Shown here one piece after another: positions 32,435 through 36,455 of a stretch of 36,455 nucleotides of DNA (the stretch's first letter is position 1; every line of letters starts with the position of its first letter). The stretch covers positions 1-36,455 of the forward strand of contig CANNJI010000021.1 in the NCBI GenBank assembly GCA_947504875.1, given 5' to 3'. This stretch comes from Legionellaceae bacterium. Lineage in GTDB: Bacteria > Pseudomonadota > Gammaproteobacteria > Legionellales > Legionellaceae. The position numbers were made by a program, and so were the translations under genes. The notes below the pieces were generated by a model. That model made no database searches, was not told the DNA's origin, and saw only the letters and a list, made by a program, of their open reading frames with translations.

Positions 32435-33499
32435 ATGGTACAGAGTGCATCAAACGATTTTCCGCCAATAACCGCTTTACCTATGCTGGCATACGCTATT
32501 GATGGGGCATTGGATGCCGCTCAAGATCAGTTGGAAAATATGCAAAAGGCTAAAAATAAGCCTCATGTTCTTGATGACGAATTGGTTGATCAGATCATCA
32601 AATCTTACACCAAACAAAATGCATCGATTGCTGATGAAAAAGCACTATGCTTGTATTGGAAAAAAGGAAAATTATCTGCGCGACAAAAAAAGACTATTGA
32701 TGAATTATTGGATAATTTAGTCGAACTAGAGCGGTGTCATCAACAAATTTTATTTCTAGCAGAACATTTTAAAGATCATACAATTGATAAAATCATGGGC
32801 ATGGATGAAGTTGATTTAGCTATATCATATTTAACCGGTAAGTTATATCCACCAACTGAGCATGAGAACAATCAATCAAATATATCGCATAAAAATAAAT
32901 CATTTAAGTTACCACCAGATGTAATTTGCCAGCAAAAGACTATCAACAATAATGGAACGGCTTATACATTTCGCCATAATGCATGGGGCGAGATTGGTCG
33001 GATTGATGTTATTCCACAAGGAAAGCAATCACAAATAAATGCTTATGCTATGGCTAGTGATCCTCAAGATCCCCTAGCAGAAATGCGAACAGCTCTGTTT
33101 CGTACGATTTCATTAGAGTTTAATGAGGAATTAGAGAAGCTACATGGCAAAGGAACTTCAATTCAGCCGCCATCTTCTGATTCCGACCGTAATAAAAAAA
33201 TGATAGAAAGCAAGTTAATGGTTTGTGAAGCGTGTGATGCCCCAGTTGCATTATTAATATTTGCCCCCGATGCATATACACCGGGTGAGCTCGAAGATTA
33301 CGCGAGAATGATGTACACCAATACAAAAAAAACTAATCTACCCACTTGGATTATTGGTCATGAAGATGAAGTGGACCCTGGAAAAGAAGGCATTGCCTTA
33401 ATATTGAAAACATGGCCAGATCGCCAACCCGCTAAAAAAATTAGCTCACTAATATTCGAGCCAATGTTGCATAAATTACAGCATAATCATTGTAAATGA
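32435..33499 (+). CDS. Hypothetical protein, 354 aa
   Basis: I do not recognise the family. Residues 1-140 are helical and highly charged (ALDAAQDQLENMQKAKNK, ARQKKTIDELLDNLVELERC), likely with a coiled coil. A Ser/Asn-rich linker follows, then a beta-rich part (TAYTFRHNAWGEIGRIDVIP). The last 100 residues are the best-ordered (LMVCEACDAPVALLIFAPDAYTPGE, LPTWIIGHEDE, ALILKTWPDR). No signal peptide is seen, and the single Cys-x-x-Cys pair alone does not prove metal binding. A GGGG precedes the ATG by 8 bases. Genes on both sides are not obviously linked to it. Confidence 0.75.
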   Translation: MVQSASNDFPPITALPMLAYAIDGALDAAQDQLENMQKAKNKPHVLDDELVDQIIKSYTKQNASIADEKALCLYWKKGKLSARQKKTIDELLDNLVELERCHQQILFLAEHFKDHTIDKIMGMDEVDLAISYLTGKLYPPTEHENNQSNISHKNKSFKLPPDVICQQKTINNNGTAYTFRHNAWGEIGRIDVIPQGKQSQINAYAMASDPQDPLAEMRTALFRTISLEFNEELEKLHGKGTSIQPPSSDSDRNKKMIESKLMVCEACDAPVALLIFAPDAYTPGELEDYARMMYTNTKKTNLPTWIIGHEDEVDPGKEGIALILKTWPDRQPAKKISSLIFEPMLHKLQHNHCK

Positions 33500-33574
33500 T
33501 CTGCCTGAACAATGAGCTTAAACGCTTTGAGGATTATTTTTTAATTGTTCACTCAAATTATTGGAGAAATTATA

Positions 33575-34036
33575 TTGAAAAAACTCAAGCTCAATAAAAA
33601 TTTTCAGCCACTTTCATGTGATGAAGGAGATGAGTTTTATCCAAATGGTATTTTTGAATTCAACATCACCAAACTTTTAGAATTTATTAATGCAAATCAG
33701 GATATATTTCAACCGCAAGAAGTTGAAGTTAAGGCGGTTAGAACGACATATTCATCTAATTTGAATGAGTCAACTATTCAGTCTTCTAACCTTGCAATGC
33801 CCATTATCTTAGCAGAAATTAGTCCTGGGATGTTTAATGTGATTGATGGTCATCATCGATTAGAAAAAGCATACCGTGATAATGTGACAATGATTTTTGC
33901 TTATAAAGTATTAGCTGAGCAACACATAAGATTTTTAACATCTACAATAGCTTATACAGAATATGTTCAATATTGGAATGCCAAACTAAAAGATTGGGTA
34001 AAATATAATGCCATCAGAAAAGTCCCGTTATCTTAA
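33575..34036 (+). CDS. ParB/sulfiredoxin-like domain protein
   Basis: About 153 residues if translation starts at TTG 33575, which has GGAG at 33563-33566; the TTG at 33545 has no ribosome site. The core AMPIILAEISPGMFNVIDGHHRLEKAYRDN carries the IDGHHR signature (usually GxHR) of ParB-like nuclease/CTPase folds. That motif in ParB binds CTP; in relatives it supports nucleotide hydrolysis or modification. No helix-turn-helix follows, so this is not a chromosome-partitioning ParB. It overlaps the next gene by 29 bases, so the two are probably translated together. Confidence 0.75.
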   Translation: MKKLKLNKNFQPLSCDEGDEFYPNGIFEFNITKLLEFINANQDIFQPQEVEVKAVRTTYSSNLNESTIQSSNLAMPIILAEISPGMFNVIDGHHRLEKAYRDNVTMIFAYKVLAEQHIRFLTSTIAYTEYVQYWNAKLKDWVKYNAIRKVPLS

Positions 34037-34469
34037 TCGTGGTCCATCAGCTCCTTTGGATTGTACTGAATTAAAAACTCATTTGCGTAGTTTTGAGCAT
34101 GAACATTTAGTTGAACTGCTTTGGATGAGTGCGCAAAATAATGACGCATTAGAAAAATCTTTGTTGGCTTCTATTTCTATGAAGTTAGCGAATGGTGACT
34201 GGGAAAAAACAAAAGAGGCCATTGACTATGCATTTTATTTCCATGATTATGTTCGTTATACAGATTGCCACTATGGCATCATATTGGATGAAATGCTAAA
34301 AGCGCTTGAAGTTTTAAAAACTAGAGTCAGTGTTGAATTTTCCCTCCGTGTTGCTCATTACATATTGGAGAGCGGACAAGACATGTATGTGAACTTTGAA
34401 GATAGTTGGGATTGGACATGCTCATTGGATGAGATAGAAAAGTGGATTGAAAATAACCATGCCAATTAA
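34008..34469 (+). CDS. Hypothetical protein coupled to the ParB-like gene, 153 aa
   Basis: 153 residues, all-helical, without a family I can name. Segments are LRSFEHEHLVELLWMSAQNND, AIDYAFYFHDYVRYTDCHYG, and a Trp-rich acidic tail (FEDSWDWTCSLDEIEKW). LVELLWMSAQNNDALEKSLL recalls helical-repeat proteins. Its start lies inside the ParB-like gene (29-base overlap), which points to a functional pair such as an enzyme with its partner. Nothing in the sequence shows toxin-antitoxin behaviour. Confidence 0.75.
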   Translation: MPSEKSRYLNRGPSAPLDCTELKTHLRSFEHEHLVELLWMSAQNNDALEKSLLASISMKLANGDWEKTKEAIDYAFYFHDYVRYTDCHYGIILDEMLKALEVLKTRVSVEFSLRVAHYILESGQDMYVNFEDSWDWTCSLDEIEKWIENNHAN

Positions 34470-34990
34470 AATCGATTTTAATGCGTATCTAACGTAAGAT
34501 TTAATGTACGCATAACTTTGTATTACAATACCTTAGATCGTTGAATAAAGATGAAGTATGACGGTCTATTTTTTTAGATCCATTCAAGGAAGTGGCATTA
34601 TTTGCTCTTAATGAAATAAATAAACCCAATCATGAATTCGTATTAAATTTAGGCATTTTTACAGTATTCAATGATCTCAATGCACCTCGTGGTGCATCAT
34701 AAAAAAAGTTCACCTAACCAAACACTATTTAACGCCAAGCTTTAGATAATTTTAAACTGGACGTTTCGGCTAATTCATTCAAATACGGTTATCACTCCTA
34801 TAAAAAATACGTGCCTCGGTGAAGCTCGAGTAAAAATCAGGCCTTATCAAACAATATCATTCAAGTTCATTCAATTACAGCACTTTAAAACCTATTGACG
34901 ATGATGAAAATACATTTAACAATCGGCTTGTTAGCTCAAATTAAAGCACGGCTGATAAAGTAACCGTCACAACATTCGGAGAGGATAACC
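34470..34990. other. 521-nt intergenic region with possible decayed coding sequence
   Basis: No intact gene is seen. One frame from about 34568 to 34703 is open for roughly 45 codons (segments FLDPFKEVALFALNE and FVLNLGIFTVFNDL, ending RGAS and a stop) but has no start codon and is preceded directly by TGA, so it may be a gene remnant. ATGCACC/GGTGCAT (34680-34697) is a small perfect stem without a T-tract. A half-site TACGGT at 34784 lacks its partner and is not counted as an operator. Confidence 0.45.
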
Positions 34991-35635
34991 ATGTTTGTAT
35001 TTAATTGTACTCAAAATTTTAAGGATAATATTTGTTCAGTCGTTGATGAGATTACCGATGACTGCGCCGCCAGCAATATGCTTCACTGGGTCGTTCATTC
35101 TTTTCAGATCAAACGGAAAAATTGTGTGGTTGCTATGCATGTGATGAGTCGATATAGCATTCTTTTTGCAAATGTTAAAAAAATAGACTCCAGCTCGTTC
35201 TTCAGCTTATTTATGTACAGGTTATATAGTGAAATGAATTTTCTATGTGGATTAGATGATATTACCAGTCAAGGTGTGCTTAAAAAGCTAAACAATTATT
35301 CTAAGTTTAATTATTGTAAGAGTTATAACCGAAGCGTTCAGGCGCACATTAATGATGTGATTGTGCATTTCAAAGATCAAATTGAACAGGCAGGTCGCTT
35401 ACCCAAAGATGATGATGAACTGTTTTCTTCTGGTTATGATGTAAATAGATTTCTTCGTTCAACGCTTGAAGATCCTGATTATTTTTATCCGGAAGAGCGA
35501 ATGGTTGATTTATGGAGGAAGTCATATGTTGAACAACCGGACGGACAGATGGAATTAAGTATGTGTTCCGACAGTAACCAAAACAACAAAGTTGTTTCTT
35601 TAGCTGATTATAAAAAAAACAAGGATCTTATGTAA
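34991..35635 (+). CDS. DUF6933-like protein
   Basis: 214 residues with a strong GGAGAGG before the ATG. The N-terminal half fits the DUF6933 pattern: MFVFNCTQNFKD, then LHWVVHSFQIKRKNCVVAMH, YSILFANVKKIDSS and SFFSLFMYRLYSEM. The function of that family is unknown, and it is common in bacteria and in mobile regions. The C-terminus is acidic and ends ADYKKNKDLM. A good hairpin terminator follows, so it is probably a single-gene transcript. Confidence 0.78.
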   Translation: MFVFNCTQNFKDNICSVVDEITDDCAASNMLHWVVHSFQIKRKNCVVAMHVMSRYSILFANVKKIDSSSFFSLFMYRLYSEMNFLCGLDDITSQGVLKKLNNYSKFNYCKSYNRSVQAHINDVIVHFKDQIEQAGRLPKDDDELFSSGYDVNRFLRSTLEDPDYFYPEERMVDLWRKSYVEQPDGQMELSMCSDSNQNNKVVSLADYKKNKDLM

Positions 35636-35664
35636 GCCATTGGGGATAGCGATGCATTATAAAT

Positions 35665-35689
35665 TGGAGATCACAAATTGTGATCTCCA
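35665..35689. terminator. Hairpin terminator after the DUF6933-like gene
   Basis: TGGAGATCAC (35665-35674), AAATT loop, GTGATCTCCA (35680-35689): a perfect 10-bp stem followed by GTTTTGG. It lies between the stop of the plus-strand gene and the stop of the minus-strand recombinase and may end transcription from either side. Confidence 0.7.
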
Positions 35690-35767
35690 GTTTTGGCGAA
35701 GTGGCCAAATTAACAGGCATGTGATGTATGAAAGAATATATAGTGGGGCTGCTCGTCTAAAGACACA

Positions 35768-36455
35768 TTAATCCTCTGTGGATATTAATTTTTTATATTT
35801 GGCTGATTGATGTCGCTCAATGAGATCAATATCATTATATCGATCAGTGATGGCACTAGAGCTATGCCCAGCGTCATCACGAACATGCGCAATAGGTCGC
35901 CCGCGCATATTGATATCGTCTGAAATTCCGGTATGGCGCAACCAATGCACCGTTGCTGATTCAAAACTATCCGCTTCTGTTGAAAAGCCCGTTGATCTTA
36001 AAACTTGCATCGTTTTATCAAAACAATCTTGAACTAAACGACGAATATGTCTTGAGCTAGTCATTCCACCTTTACCTTTTTCTTTCGGTAACAACGGCGT
36101 TTGATCATTGATTGAGGGGAGGGGGGTTAAATGCATACTGAGACGATATCGCTTGAGTGCAGCAAGCATGTCATCCGGTACAGCAATATCACGCATTTTG
36201 TTACCTTTCCCAACCGTTTTAAACCACCAGTAATCTTGGCTGTCTTTGTAAAAGTGCCCCATAATAGGCGTCCAACGGTCACTTGCACATAATTCTGATA
36301 TGCGGAGATACAATAAATACAGTGCCGAAATAATAAATAAAATACGTTCGTGTTTATCTGGTGCATTGCTTGCCATTTCTTTAACCGTATCAAGACATGT
36401 TAGCCATTGTTTTTCACTTAAGCGCATGACTTGTGCCTGATGCTGATGTTTTTGA
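35768..36455 (-). CDS. Tyrosine-type site-specific recombinase (partial, N-terminus beyond window)
   Basis: The catalytic domain is complete: the first Arg in LRISEL, the beta-hairpin Lys in VGKGNKMRD, HWLRHTG with His and Arg, DAGHSS with the last His, and the nucleophile Tyr in TDRYNDID. The ATG at 36427 is probably internal, because the frame stays open to the window edge (QKHQHQAQV before MRLSEKQW) and the N-terminal core-binding domain is missing. This type of enzyme integrates phages, plasmids and ICEs. No attachment site or tRNA gene adjoins the visible 3' side. Whether it mobilises the 20-kb ArdA/TraM region cannot be told here. Confidence 0.9.
   Translation of the reverse strand, partial: QKHQHQAQVMRLSEKQWLTCLDTVKEMASNAPDKHERILFIISALYLLYLRISELCASDRWTPIMGHFYKDSQDYWWFKTVGKGNKMRDIAVPDDMLAALKRYRLSMHLTPLPSINDQTPLLPKEKGKGGMTSSRHIRRLVQDCFDKTMQVLRSTGFSTEADSFESATVHWLRHTGISDDINMRGRPIAHVRDDAGHSSSAITDRYNDIDLIERHQSAKYKKLISTED

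Noticed and set aside
34680-34697. Small hairpin ATGCACC/GGTGCAT as a terminator
   Set aside because: No run of T follows on either strand.
34784-34791. Half-site TACGGTTA before the DUF6933-like gene
   Set aside because: No partner half at the right distance, and the nearby TATAAA is only eight bases away.
1-36455. CRISPR arrays, tRNA or rRNA genes and complete insertion sequences
   Set aside because: Reading through the window, no regularly spaced direct repeats of CRISPR size, tRNA-like sequence, or transposase with terminal repeats was seen.

Overview
The window is about 36.5 kb of AT-rich DNA from a gammaproteobacterium. Two very large proteins with eukaryote-directed domains (OTU cysteine proteases, a pertussis-toxin-like ADP-ribosyltransferase, a GIMAP/AIG1-like GTPase), solo LuxR-type regulators and many small detoxification genes suggest a host-associated, Legionellales-like bacterium (Legionella, Coxiella or Berkiella type). 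That placement is inference: there is no rRNA, tRNA or core marker here.

Layout. 1-1040: a truncated alpha/beta hydrolase and a small conserved hypothetical gene, then a long inverted repeat. 1040-2272 (minus): a VOC protein and an AAA_28-like P-loop protein. 2382-16308: an intact LuxR-type regulator, then a 2273-residue protein (permuted OTU, UIM-like helix, ADP-ribosyltransferase, hydrophobic C-terminal part) and a 1950-residue protein (basic N-terminus, hydrophobic segment, GTPase, canonical OTU). 16411-19688: secreted lipase-like hydrolase, MarR regulator, SnoaL-like protein, a 69-residue solo LuxR helix-turn-helix and a RidA protein. 19812-23936: a TraM-like relaxosome protein beside phased GGTGTGGATC repeats, a small gene, ArdA antirestriction protein, and a divergent pair ending in an AlbA_2/GHKL protein; this looks like the oriT and leading region of a conjugative element. 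23950-29928: pirin, a frameshifted bleomycin-resistance-like VOC protein, ABC exporter, Ada, AlkD and an APH-family kinase. 30020-30942: a decayed LuxR gene followed by a 215-residue protein with a mitochondrial-type presequence. 31079-35635: alpha/beta hydrolase plus VOC pair, then four poorly known genes (one ParB-like, one DUF6933-like). 35768 to the end: a tyrosine recombinase cut by the window edge.

The main discovery candidate is a regulon. The 20-bp palindrome ATACCGTAAAAATACGGTAT (or its close variant) lies upstream of the LuxR gene, both giant genes and the 215-residue gene. At two sites a perfect TATAAT begins after the same 22-nt gap; a third has a near match one base closer. Each of the three target genes is preceded by LuxR coding sequence: the intact gene, an 18-codon 3' remnant, and a broken helix-turn-helix gene. 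This suggests a repeated 'LuxR - operator - effector' cassette whose extra regulators have decayed, leaving one LuxR protein to control several candidate effectors aimed at ubiquitin, GTPase and organelle biology of a host.
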